Assembly (NCBI GenBank): GCA_964017195.1
Contig: OZ024892.1
Location: forward strand, 10,090,866 to 10,154,865
DNA: 64,000 nucleotides
Reading direction: 5' to 3'
Source: Siderastrea radians
Lineage: Eukaryota > Cnidaria > Anthozoa > Scleractinia > Rhizangiidae
This document shows positions 1-11,608 of the stretch, piece after piece. The translations under genes and the position numbers were made by a program. The first letter of the stretch is position 1, and each line of letters opens with the position of its first letter. The notes under the pieces were generated by a model. That model did no database searches. It saw nothing but the letters and a program-made list of their open reading frames with translations, and was not told the DNA's origin.

Positions 1-40
1 CGGGACTCGAACCCATGACCTCAGCGATACCGGTGCGTTG
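1..40 (-). repeat. tRNA-derived SINE head fragment
   Basis: The minus strand reads a tRNA-like 3' half, GGTATCGCTGAGGTCATGGG then TTCGAGTCCCG (a B box). It matches the tRNA-like copies at 188-226 and 255-326. Its body runs off the window start. Confidence 0.6.
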
Positions 41-119
41 TTGAAAATTTTTGGTCTTATATCTCGCATGTGGAATGGATGACGTAATGATTATATGAAA
101 GACATATATATGACCTGCA

Positions 120-226
120 GTATTAACATGAAATGAGTGGAATGATCTGATCTTCGCTGTGCGTAGCAATTAAAAAAAAGATTTCAAGGCTACAACGGGA
201 CTCAAACCAATGACCTCCGCGATACC
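120..226 (-). repeat. tRNA-derived SINE, minus-strand copy (5' truncated)
   Basis: On the minus strand it reads the 3' half of the tRNA-like head (to GTTGTAGCC) followed by a body with GCAATTAAA...GCACAGCGAAGATCAG...CCACTCATTTC. The same order lies on the plus strand at 288-402, so the two form an inverted pair. Confidence 0.6.
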
Positions 227-254
227 AAAAATTGACCTGCTCCCAACATCTCAA

Positions 255-405
255 GGCTTCATAGCTCAGTTGGTAGAGCAACGCACTGGTATCGCGGAGG
301 TCATGGGTTTGAATCCCGTTCTAGCCATGAAATCTTTTCTTCAGGCTAAAAAGCAATTGCTTTAATTGCTACGCACTGCGAAAATCATTCCACTCATTTC
401 AATTT
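255..405 (+). repeat. tRNA-derived SINE, plus-strand copy
   Basis: The head at 255-326 starts GGCTTCATAGCTCAGTTGG (A box) and has GGGTTTGAATCCC (B box), resembling tRNA-Thr in its 5' part. The anticodon arm does not pair properly, so this is not a working tRNA gene. A body with CAGGCT, AATTGC and CATTCCACTCATTTC follows. Confidence 0.65.
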
Positions 406-2154
406 TACCTTTGTTAGAGAGCCTGTGATGTGCTCTACAGATAGGGTAAACGTTATAGATTGTGGCGCTGCCGGGGGCCCTGTGACGTCATCCAAAATGG
501 CGGCCAGCCGCCATCATGGATTTTACTGAAAAGTAAATATTATCAGAAACGGTGGACATCAAAAATTTTTATGCCAGAGATGTAGAATATGTCATAATTA
601 AACATTTTGTTGATTTTTATCGTCATCTTTTACTTGTTTCCTCTAAAAAGATCAATATACCATTCTTTTTTTTTCCCAAAACACTGAAAAAAGCAGGTGC
701 TGATAACAAATCATAAATTAAGCCTGTTGATGTTGGCGACCTTCTTTTTCAACTGAAAGGTTCATTGTTAAAAGTTTTGTTGCCAGGCCGGAAAGTATCT
801 TTCACACTAAATTAAGACCTTCTAGAGTATTAAATTGTTGGATTTTAACGGTATATTAGTTGCTCTTACCTACAACAAAGTCTGAGCAAGTAAATAAACT
901 TTTGTTGTCTCTAATCATTGATCATTTCAATGTTATTGATTGCCCTCATCCAAAGTACTATCTGGCTATCGAAATCATTTACTTAGCCCAGACTCCACCA
1001 AACACACACACACTTGGAATGTTGATTTGTGGCCCGAGGTCAAACATTGCCTTTATAACATTTACAGAGAACAAAACTCACCCTAGTTGGCGGGAAAATC
1101 AAAAAAGCCTATAACTACACACAGCAAGAGTTTCTGTGCACCGCTTGGAACGAGTCCAGTCACTTCACCCACATGCCAACTCGCACACACCTTAACACTC
1201 AACGGCGAAGGGAAAATAAAGAAATTTTCTTTACGTAAATGGCTGCGCAACACGTGAAACGCTTTCAAATTGCTCATTGTTCGCTACAAGATATGTGATT
1301 TTATCGTGTGTTGGTGAGTTATCTTCTCTCTGAGATGGGAGTCATCTGATTTATTTCTTCTCTCTGAGTTGAGAGTGATCTGATTTGTTTTTTGTTTTGT
1401 TTTTTTGCTGAGCGTTGCCAGAGTAGAATATGACATATTTGGACCGTGCGAGATAATATGAAGACCTCAGATCCAACTCACGATGTACTGGTGTTGATGC
1501 CAGACCGGGGCAGGTCGTGAGAAATTGATGGGCGTAGAGCAAAGTGGCTTCAAATGCCAGCTGAAGTCGAAGACATTTTCTCCACCCCGTGTGGTCCATA
1601 TTTGCTTACTAGGGTAATGTTCAATAGGAAACGTACATTGCAGAGTTAATTTCTACGATTTCTTAGTGAAAAATTTCTTGTAACTTCTCTCTGGTCATGG
1701 ACGAGTTGGCTGTGCATGGGCGAATTGGTCGGCTCTTCCTTCATCTAAGATAGATCTGCTCTCCTGCTGAGGTATAAAAGGTGGTTGCGAAAGAGACGTA
1801 CTCATGTCGCCGTGAAGTTTCATTTACAATCCAAAGCGAAAATATGCCACATGCACGCAACAATCCTGAATTCCACCTGACATCAGTAAGGGGTAGAATA
1901 ACCGCAGAGCAGGCGAATTTTGCTGGGCGAGCGATGAATAATCCGATATGCCGCCATCTTGGATAATGAAACTAATAGAGTGTTGGGGCGAGCCAAAAAA
2001 TGATCCAAGGGAGAGGACGATACACCTGCTCTGCAGGCTAATTTGCTATCGTTGTCTATTCCAGATAGCGTAAGGTAATATAATGTTTTTTTAATATTTC
2101 ATAAAATTCTAATTTTGTAGAGTGTTCTATAGTATTTGCCAGTAGGAAATATAC
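406..2154. other. No gene seen
   Basis: AT-rich sequence with short open frames only. It contains a TGACGTCATCCAAAATGGCGG segment (483-503) of the kind that recurs in repeats elsewhere in the window, and a loose pair of GCAGAGCAGG/CCTGCTCTGC words (1905-2040). I recognise no coding exon or RNA gene here. Confidence 0.4.
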
Positions 2155-2159
2155 TTTCG

Positions 2160-4272
2160 CAGTCCGGGATCGTTAGCAATTTTGATAACCATGTTACGTC
2201 ACAACATGGCGGCCATTTCAGAAATCGGGGATTTTCGCACTCGGTCCGCTTTATTCGTTATTTGTTCGGTAATACTCGCTCTAACTACCCATAGTTCTAT
2301 TCGAGAAAGCCAGGGAAGAAATGAACTCCACGTGTGCCAAAGATGGCTGATGAAGGCAAAGGATGAAGGAGCGAATTTTACTCCCAAAGAGAAAGAACAC
2401 TACAAATTCTGCGTCCAAATCAGGTATGTTTTTCCACTTTGCCGTTAAATTTGAGTTGTTTAAAGAATTTTGTAGCATCCACAAAAATTATCCGGTAATC
2501 TTTAACCTTATTCCTTTCGATTTATCGTTTGTTTATCGTTGTGCACGATTTATTAAAAAAGTGCACTGGGGTATTTTGATTTGCAGTCCGATTGCCCCAC
2601 TAACCGCCATGTTGTGTTTCTATTGACTGAGTCACTTGATCCTTCGTGTCTGCGACACTTCGTTTTAGATTTTTGTGGTAATCACCAGACGTTGTTACGC
2701 AGATGTTTTTGAATTTCCGTGACAAATTTTTAAACTTTTCTTATGGCTTTAAAATGGGGTTAGAGGACCTGCACGACTCCTACTTTGATGTCTTTGTAAG
2801 CCGCGTCTGATATATCTCGGTCTTTCGACCAATTTTGCTTCTTGTACTTTTGTAGTGGGTTTAGTTTGGAGGATGTTTTTAAAAATGATGACTGAATTGA
2901 GCCGTTTATAACTTTAGGCGTCGCATTGTTAAGACTTTGATCTCAAGGTCATATCTGATCTTTTTCTGATATCTTCCTGTGTGTTATTCTTAGTTACATT
3001 TGACCAAATCTGATCGTCTGTCAAGCGACTAAATGTGGTTTTAATGCTGCTCTTGCAGCGACTTTAGAATACACGGCCACTTATCTGCGTATCTTTCAAT
3101 GGTTTGAAGAACGAGCCAGATGAAAACAAAAGAAACAATTGTCATTCAATGACTTGCAAATAGGTGCCCGGTACACTCTAAAGCTTAGCCAAATCGGTGA
3201 CAATAAAGTAGTAAAGGATCTGAAATAATATCTGTTGCAGGATGTTGTGTTTCGCATCACCGAGTGTGATCTATAGACCTTTTTCGTCAAGAAATTGAAG
3301 TTGTGGCTTCTTTAGACCTTAGCTTATATCTTTCGTTCTAAACAAACTTCGCACATGCAAATTAAGTCTTAAATACATGAACAGCCTCAATCGCCTCCCG
3401 TGCAAGCTCTAAGGTGCGGGATTGCAGAAAAACGCCTCACACTTATTTGCATCTCATTGGATAACAAAAGAATAACAAAACAGCACATTTGTTATATGCC
3501 TCGTTCTTTTAAACTCTGAATTAATTTTCTGCAATCCCGCACCTCACTCCGTGCAAGAGAATACTTCAATATATAAGCTGCATCGTCGTTTGTGAAAGCA
3601 ATATTTATTCATGGTGATTATTTCGTTGTATTTACTACAGACTGATGAACGTTCACCTTCCCCTGCCATGAACATGGCAAAGAAAAAGAAGCAAGAACAG
3701 AGCGAACACTGTGAAAATAAAATGTAATCAAATGAATGAATAAACGCTTTGTAATAGAATAATCGTTGTCTACCCTCGCTTGTCATTTCACTCAGAACTG
3801 TCGTTGCTTGAGAAAATTTGCTGTCGTATCCTGCGAGCAAAGTCTCCTTCAATCTTTTTCTAGATCAAGGGCGACTCTACTCGCAGGATACCGAGCTGGG
3901 TCGATGAAGTATTTGAAATTCATGTCACCGCTCGACTGCGAGTAGTCTCTAATTTTGGCGATGGCGAATGTGGGTTGGGCGAAATACGCAGGCGCGCGCG
4001 CGTCACAGCTTTTGGAAATAACTTCTGAACAATAACACTATCCTCAAATAATTTTCTTTCCATGTTCCTGTGATACAAACATGAAATTCACTCGAAGAAG
4101 GTGCAATGTAACCACTTCTCAGCCTTTCCGAAAACGTTTCGCGTTCGTCCGCCATATTGAATATTCATGGCCGATACCTCGCAATAGCGTCACGTGCGCA
4201 AAAATTTGAGCGGCGATTGGCTAATGGTTTGTTTTGCTCCTAGTTATCAAAATTGATAACGATCCCGGACTG
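2160..4272. mobile_element. 2.1-kb DNA transposon with 30-bp terminal inverted repeats
   Basis: The left end CAGTCCGGGATCGTTAGCAA (2160 on) is the reverse complement of the right end ending at 4272, differing by one base over about 30. A direct TTTCG flanks both ends (2155-2159 and 4273-4277), consistent with a 5-bp target duplication. No transposase frame is recognised inside, so it looks non-autonomous. The superfamily cannot be named. Confidence 0.78.
3407..3548. mobile_element. Nested 142-bp MITE
   Basis: The ends share AGGTGCGGGATTGCAGAAAA (3412 on) in inverted orientation, the right copy ending near 3544. Both sides carry CCGTGCAAG (3398-3406 and 3549-3557), a 9-bp direct repeat of the length made by Mutator-type transposases. 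It is inserted within the 2160-4272 element. Confidence 0.72.
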
Positions 4273-4277
4273 TTTCG

Positions 4278-5084
4278 TTTCATAGCTTTTTAAAATATGT
4301 AGTAAAATTTCGTCTTCCGGTAAAAAAGAACTCGATTTTCATTGGCTGTTTATGCATTTCCGGAGCGATCAAGCACAACTAATTAGGGGGCGTTCGGTGA
4401 TTTCAGAAGCTTCGCCGGCAGGCGTTTTTCCCTTTCTCTTTCCTTCCCCTCCCCCCGTCCCAGCCCCTCCTTCCCTAGTTTTCTACTTGCTTTCAAAAAA
4501 AGAGGCCTAATCGATCGAATTTTAAACGAGCGTTCATTTGTAAAAATCGCCTGCTCTTCAGGCTATTGTAAAATCGTGGTAGATGAGGAAAGAAAGACTT
4601 CATGAAGTTTCATACAACTGAAAAGCTTAACACTCAAATTTAAACTATCGAGCTGAAATTTACATCACTTGTTGTCTTTCCTTTTTTGGTTTCTATGCAT
4701 GTCCGATGTCTGGCTACTGATTCGGCCAAGCCTGTTTCTTGAGGTAATCGCCATGAGCAGTGACATCACTGAGCAATATATCTCAGACCACTCAAAATAG
4801 ATTCAGATACAAAAAATGCATAAGCGAAACGTGACCCGTTTATTCTTTTGTTTCGTTCTTTTGATAAAAACAAAATCCACATGGAAACGGTTTATAGCAA
4901 ATTGCAAACTATTAAGTTAAAATTGCTTTAAGAAAGCCGTGATGCCCTGAGTGTATTGAAATGAAGAGAACTTCAGAGTCTCAGAACAGGTGATTGGAAA
5001 TTCAAACTGTGGCGAAAGTGAAAAATAAAAGCTGTACATGGTGAAAGTTGATGTTCTGCACGCAAGCATCCAAGGTAGTATATA
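4278..5084. other. No gene seen
   Basis: Holds a pyrimidine-rich tract (about 4427-4482) and otherwise ordinary AT-rich sequence. No exon or element boundary was recognised. Confidence 0.4.
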
Positions 5085-5493
5085 AACCTGACGTTGGCCA
5101 TCATATCTAAACTTGGAAGTTATGAAACCCACATTAAGAACCTCCGCTCTAATATCGCCCCGAGGCTTGTAGTTTGGCTTATATATCGGGAACTTTTCAA
5201 GACCCCGCCCCTGCAATTTTCAATTCCTTGCCAGTGAACATTAGAACTTGTACTCCTTAAAAGGAGTATTATATTGTAGACTTTGCAAGGGCTATTTGAA
5301 ATCAAGATGCCTCATGTCATAACCTAAGATCTTTTTCTTAAATTTTCTTAAATTTGATGTTTTATACATGTACATATTAATTTATATTTTTGAAGTCTTA
5401 GCTTTTTCACAGATGAAAAGCCATTTCTATTTTAAATGGATACGCTGTGATCAGCCGTTATTATCATTATTGTTATCATCATCATCATCATCA

Positions 5494-5524
<31 letters not shown>
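5085..5524 (+). mobile_element. 3' end of a non-LTR retrotransposon, truncated, with microsatellite tail
   Basis: Sequence from GGCCATCATATCTAAACTTGG to the ATCATC/ATTATT tail matches the copy at 46056-46486 at roughly 80 percent by eye. The second copy translates to the C-terminal end of a reverse transcriptase ORF. This copy is frame-broken, has lost everything upstream, and ends in a (TCA/TTA)n tract as CR1/L2-like elements do. Confidence 0.62.
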
Positions 5525-5528
<4 letters not shown>

Positions 5529-5959
5529 CGCGTTACCTTGTATAAAACTGTGGTCAAGGTCAAGGTTTAATCTTGCAACTAGTACTTACTCAGCACATAT
5601 TGAACCAGTAAAAAAGCAATCGGATTGGCTAAACTGTGAAATTTCTCCGAATATACAGACCTCCAGGCTCCAAGCCCAATTGCAATATAATTTGTTGAAT
5701 CATAGGTTGCCATGTTACAGTATTATTTTTGAAAAACCCTACTTAGCATTTGAAAGACCTTGGTTTGTCGTTTTTAAAAATTCATTTTAATCTGGAGTAG
5801 GACATCGAACAAAAATGGTTGAAGGCTCCGTAATGCTGCTCCGTGAAACAGATTCTTTTCCAATAATAATTTGATAACTTTGGAGGCTTTAGCTGATAAT
5901 CAGTTTCTCAATTTCAAGTTATAAGTCGATTTGGGTATCAAAACTTTCATTGAAGCGGC
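5525..5959 (+). other. 5' flank of gene A
   Basis: Immediate upstream region of gene A exon 1. I see no TATA box or clear initiator; the only clear point is the TGA at 5951-5953 closing the frame before the ATG. Confidence 0.35.
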
Positions 5960-6026
5960 ATGGTTATTGTTTATCTAATACTCTTGACTATTTGTGGCTT
6001 CCAGGAAGTTAACCTTAAACCTTTGG
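5960..6026 (+). CDS. Gene A exon 1: start and signal peptide
   Basis: The reading begins [15 protein letters not shown], a typical short hydrophobic signal peptide, followed by EVNLKPL. The ATG has a good context (GGC ATG G) and an in-frame TGA at 5951-5953. The donor is GG|GTAAGT and the exon ends in phase 1, which joins the SEA exon directly. No separate 5' untranslated exon or TATA box was recognised. Confidence 0.82.
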
Positions 6027-9000
6027 GTAAGTTCTTCTTCTTTTTTATACTTTAAATTTCCTTTATTTCTAACACCAATCTGTTTCCAGTATTAAGCCGT
6101 TTTAACAAGAAAATATAAATTCGAGATAATTGCGCATTTCGCATTCTTGTTAACTCAATAATATCGGCGTTAAACTGCTTCGTTAACGCCCGGCTGCAAC
6201 TTGAATCCTGTATATCTGTAAAGAAAGTGACTTTTACATTTACATTTTCTTCCTCGGTTTAAAATGCCAAAAACACACTGACTCTGTAAAATGAAAGATT
6301 TAAATCAAAACCAAAAATCGACCCATTTGTAATTCAAATCTGTTTCGTTATTCTGTTCTACTACAACAACATTGCGTGAGGTTGTAATAATTCTTATTTA
6401 CTTTCATGAATAATAATTAGACATTAATTTCTTACTTAGGTTAACATCGTTTCTTTTGTTCATGTTTCTTTGCCTACCTTAAAAACAAACACATTTATCC
6501 GCTAATCATAGCGTAGATTAGAGTTTAACTCATTCACTTAAAAAGTCCAGGGCCGGGTTACTCTGCTTAAGAAATGTGGTACTCTCATCTGCCTGTGTAT
6601 CGGAAACAAAGAGACCCCTTGGGGTGATCATTTCAATCGAAGCTACTGAGTAGGAATTTCCTGTGTTGCTGTTTATCTCGCTGCACACTGAACGGTTCTG
6701 ATATTTTTATTCTGTGAATTCACTTGGTACGGTTTGTTTCTCGAAATTTCGCTCAACCAAATTTGGTATAGATGTCTTGTCTCGATATTGGCCACTTTAT
6801 AAAAAGGCGTTAAAAAAACTGCGGTCATTTTTCCTCAAAAGCCCCAAGGATGAAACTGAAACAATTACAATATCCTCAACAAAAATTACAAAAAGGGATG
6901 ATACATTATTTTCTTTCACAGTTTTATTATTTTCGTTCCCTGTGCTTTGCTAGTAACGTCTCCTTTCTCTCCCAGCTGTGGATATCTACATCGTATTCGA
7001 TGGTTTAACATAAAATACGCGCGGATATTTTGTGAGTTGCGTAGTATTTTTCCGAGCCCCGAGGAGGCGAGGAAAAATGCTAGCAATGAGCAAAATGTCC
7101 GCGCGTATTATATATTAAACCATCGAATAAGAGATTTATTATTCCACTTAGAAAACTCACGTCAAAATTTGATTTTTTCTGTCCATCGGCCAGAAAACCT
7201 TTGAAACCTGGACTTTGCAGTGCAATACACAATTTTACTGTGTAATACCATGGCATATTTTGCGCGTTCTCTTGACCTTATATGGTAAAATGGCGCTATA
7301 GTGGAATAATACATTTTTTATGAACTCTTTCTTTGTCAGAGTATCGGTTTGTTGTAAGGCTTATTGTTCGCTCTAACAACTTTACCGTGGACTATGCAAA
7401 CACAACAAGTTCCTTGTACAAAAGTCTGAAGACAAGGGTGACGAACGAGGTAGGCAATAATTAACAATTATTTCACGAGCGTGCGTTGGATATGAGGCGC
7501 CAAGTTGGTTATAATCATCTCATATCCACGCTGAATAATTCTCTTATTTAATTCTCAATTTTAGTAATTGTTGCTACATTTTTTGCTATATTTTTGGACA
7601 AAATTTTCCCCTCGGAGCAAAAGCTTTTGAACGCCGCGGCTTTTGACATGGAATCTAATTTCCTTCTAAGGCAAAAAGTAGGGTTTTATTCGCCGGTAGT
7701 CTGTGTTCGGTGAACCAATCAGAAAGCTAGGAAATCAATAACCGAGAATATATGAGAATAATAATGGCCTTAATCTTCACGAAACAACACGAAATGAAAT
7801 ATTGCCGGATGACACGGGGATTCAAATATTTTCACCTGGCAAAATTAATTAACAATTATTATACAATGTCTCATCTTAAATGGTAATATAACGGCAATAA
7901 TTTTTGCTTACGAGAGTCATGAGTTAGATGGGATGGCGTCTGGCGCCACTTTCCCTAAACAAGATGAGTGATTTTTAAACACTTACTAACACTTGTTATG
8001 AACAATTCCCTACGTTTATTGGGCTTTTCTAAAACGGCAAAGTTTGCCCTGTTAATCAGAAATGCTATAATCTTATGTCAGTATCTAAAACAACACCTCT
8101 GTAGTGGTAACGACCCCTAAACCTAAAATGTCCTATGCTGACATTTATTCCTAAATTATCATGTCCATCGTGATGATAATTTCTTGTCGTCAGGTTAAAA
8201 GTATGGTGAGCAGAGCTCCTGGCTTTATATCGGCTGAATTTGCAAGATTTGGGTAAATACCTCTGATTTAATGATGCAATTTTAATAAGACGTGTCTCCT
8301 TGCGGCCGAAGACTTAAAAATTAAAGTTTTAATTTACAATTTAATTTCAAATTTAAAACTTTAAATTATTTCCTCTATTCTAGTGGCATTTTCTTCTTGT
8401 ATTGTCGCTGTTGTTGTTGATTCGTTTTTGTTTGTTTGTACTGTTACATCTTTCTCTCTGAATAGCAAACCTGGGTCCAAATAATCTTGTTCTTTACCTT
8501 TTTAGTGTGTGAACGAAATGCTGTAATTATTCAAATGAGCTGCAAATTGAGCCGTATTTTCTCTGTCGTTAGTTTATTCGTTGAAAGTCAAAAGGGTTCT
8601 ATTTTTCGTGCCTGTGGATGATTTACCATGGGTTGACCATTTCAGTGAAAGCACTGATGGAGCACTACCTTCCAGTGGAACTGTTTATCATGCCGTGCAA
8701 GATGTTTCTCACTTTCAAATATATAAATAGATGGTCGTTCTCTCTCAGACCGGTTTCTAATCTTTGAACCTGGGGAGTATTCACAAAGTTGTCCTAAGTC
8801 AAGATGAATCCTAAGTGTTTTTATTCTTAACAATAGACTTTTGTTTCCCAACAATAAATAGGACACATCGTATCGTTGAATCCAGCTCCTGAAGATGAAA
8901 CCTTTAAGGTGGCCCATCTTGATTTTTCCGAGGCACACCATCCCTGCTTTGAACGGCCAATACTTTACTGTCTGAGCTTTGTGAGGCAAGCTGCTTCACA

Positions 9001-11567
9001 TATTTATTACTGGAGACTGAAAGAACTTGTCAAAAAAGTAGGCTTGTTTGAGTTCGGTTTTACCCCAGCAACGAAACGATGACGTCATGATTTTTGTATA
9101 TCAGCAATTTTCTCGCTATCTAGACCTAAACGTTTAAAACGACCTATTGTCTCAGTCCAGGTGTAGTTCTTCAAGACTGCAAAATTTGAAATTCTTTGAG
9201 AGCATTTTTGAAAAAAATCGGGTTGAATATTTTCCAGTAAAAAATTACAGATTTACGTTATTTTCTATTGTTTCATTGGTACCCGTGTTTTCCTGACAGA
9301 TTCAAACAACGTTTTCACCATATGTCATAGCTGTAGCATACAGCCACTTTTCCTGAAGGTTTTATTCAGTTTGCTTCTCTAGATTTCAAATGACGTAATC
9401 AAAAGTTATGTCTCTAAATATGCTCATTTGACACAGAGAAGTAACGTCTTTGTTACGGAAGCTTTTATTCAAAAACTAGTCGATTAATTTTCTTTTAAAT
9501 CTAGTGATCTCAAGTCTTTCAAGTCACCCTTTTAAGGGCGCGAAATACTATAAACTAATTATGATTTTGAGACTGCAATTCTGCATTTTATTCACGGCTA
9601 GTTGGAAGAAAATGTATTTCGCATTGGGTGGAGTCGCGAAGCGACGGAGCCCAATACGGAGAATATATTTTTTTCCAACGCCGTCAATGTGATGCAGAAT
9701 TGCCGTCTCAAAATCGCAACTAGTTTTGTATCACGATTCAATCGTTTTATGGGCGAAACAAACGTAAAACTGAGAATTTCCTGCACGGATTGAAAGTTTT
9801 GAACAGAAATGTTTGTACGCACTATCAAATCATTGTTTCGCAGAAAAAAATTATCAAAATATGGACTTTTCTCACCATAGGTCGGTGCTTCACACAAATA
9901 AATTCAAAGTAGCATCTTTACGTAGTTTTGTTAGGTTCCAGAAGTCGACAAAATAGGTAAAATAACGCAAACTCGACGACTTTTTCGTTCAAACCTTTTT
10001 CAAAAACATGATTGCGTGATTAGGGCGAACAACAACACCTCAAAAAAAAAAAACAATTAAAAACAAATGAAAACACGTTTTAATTCTCGTCTTACCTTGC
10101 CTTTTCGATAACATGGGCTCTAAAGTTGAATATCGCTTTCCTATATCTTTCAAAGGGCCAATTACTTTACACTTCTGGCCCCTTTTTGACGAGAAACTTT
10201 GAATTTCTGTTTTGAATGAAAGGAGCCCAACAAAAACGGCGCGAAATTTTCAACCAATCACTGGTTCGCTTTTAAGACGTTAATACGTAGTTATATTGAA
10301 GTCTCAAAAACAATCGAAACAACCTGAGAATCGTGATACAAATAAAAGTATAAGAAACTTTTGCACTCGTCTCCAAAATTTTCATTGTGGCATCATTTGT
10401 GGACGGCCGGTTTATTTCAGAAGCTTCTTTTTTGTCTATATTCTACATATTTGTGTGCTTTGCAATCAACATGTTTGCTATGCCTGCTTGCTACGCTTTG
10501 CTGGTGCCAGAGGGATCGTGAAAATTCTGTTGTTAGTACGAAGGCAAATAACATAGGGCTTTCACTGGAAAATATTTAACCTGATTTTTTTTCAAAACCG
10601 CTTTCATAGAAATTTTGCAAACTTTGCAGTCTTGAAGACTACACCTGGACTTCAAGAGACAATAAGTCGTTTTAAAAGTTTTGGTCTAGATGTCGAGGAA
10701 ATTGCTGATATACAAAATAATGATGCTATTGTTTCGTTGCTATAGTAACATAAATGTCAATAAAACCTACTTTTTTGGCAAGTCATTTAGTCTTTAGTAA
10801 ACGTGTGAAGCAGCTTGCCTCACCGAGCTCCGACAGTAAAGTGCCAACCGTTCAAAGTTGGGATGGTGTGCATAAGAAAAATCAAGATGAGCCACCTTAA
10901 CCACGACCATTCAAATGAAAGCTATTGAACAGGGTGCTTTTTGTGTTCAATAACCTGCAAAAAAGTTCTTTTCTTTCCTTTTCCATTTTGTGCCTTCTTG
11001 GGTTAACTTTGTTCCTCTAACTTTCATTTTCACAGTCCTCGTCCACTGCCGTCTCACACGAAGGCCTCTCTTATGGTAGAAATGATCATTTCTCACGAGA
11101 AGAACTACATGAACCAACTGGTAGAGAAACTTAAGAAGGAATATGTGAATCCCAGCTTAATGTTTGATCCTCACTATATTGAAACGCAGCATCCTTGTGA
11201 GTTGAATCCTCAGTTTAACTTCAACTCCCAATACGGTGAAAGGGACAGTGGAGTTAAGGGTGACTCTAGAGAACAGGACAGGGAGTGAAAAAAGTGGGGG
11301 CGAAAAGCGGAGAAATAGAGGGAAACGTCGATATATTGTACAATATATACAACAGAAAAACGCGAAAATGTGAAAGCTTACAGTAAAGGCTAACGGAAAC
11401 CGGAAGTTGAGATACCATTCCCCCCCCCACCATCCTATCCCCCGGCCTTACTTCCCTACAATTAATTTAATTATCCTTAAGTACTCTCCTAACTATGATT
11501 ATCTAATTATCTAAGAGTAATTAAAACATTTACAAGATACAATTTACTTAAAATAGTAATAAATTAA

Positions 11568-11608
<41 letters not shown>

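Noticed and set aside
255..326. Working tRNA gene
   Set aside because: A and B boxes are present, but the anticodon arm does not pair and the same sequence recurs as truncated inverted copies, so it is a SINE head. The same holds for 56125-56200.
6027..7339. Remnant of a discoidin domain in gene A intron 1
   Set aside because: I looked for the WxSVELG and LRMEVYGC signatures and found none; only MITE sequence is recognisable.
9504..9897. Overlapping frames on both strands at the centre of the 2.0-kb element
   Set aside because: They mirror each other because the sequence is palindromic; no transposase motif is visible.
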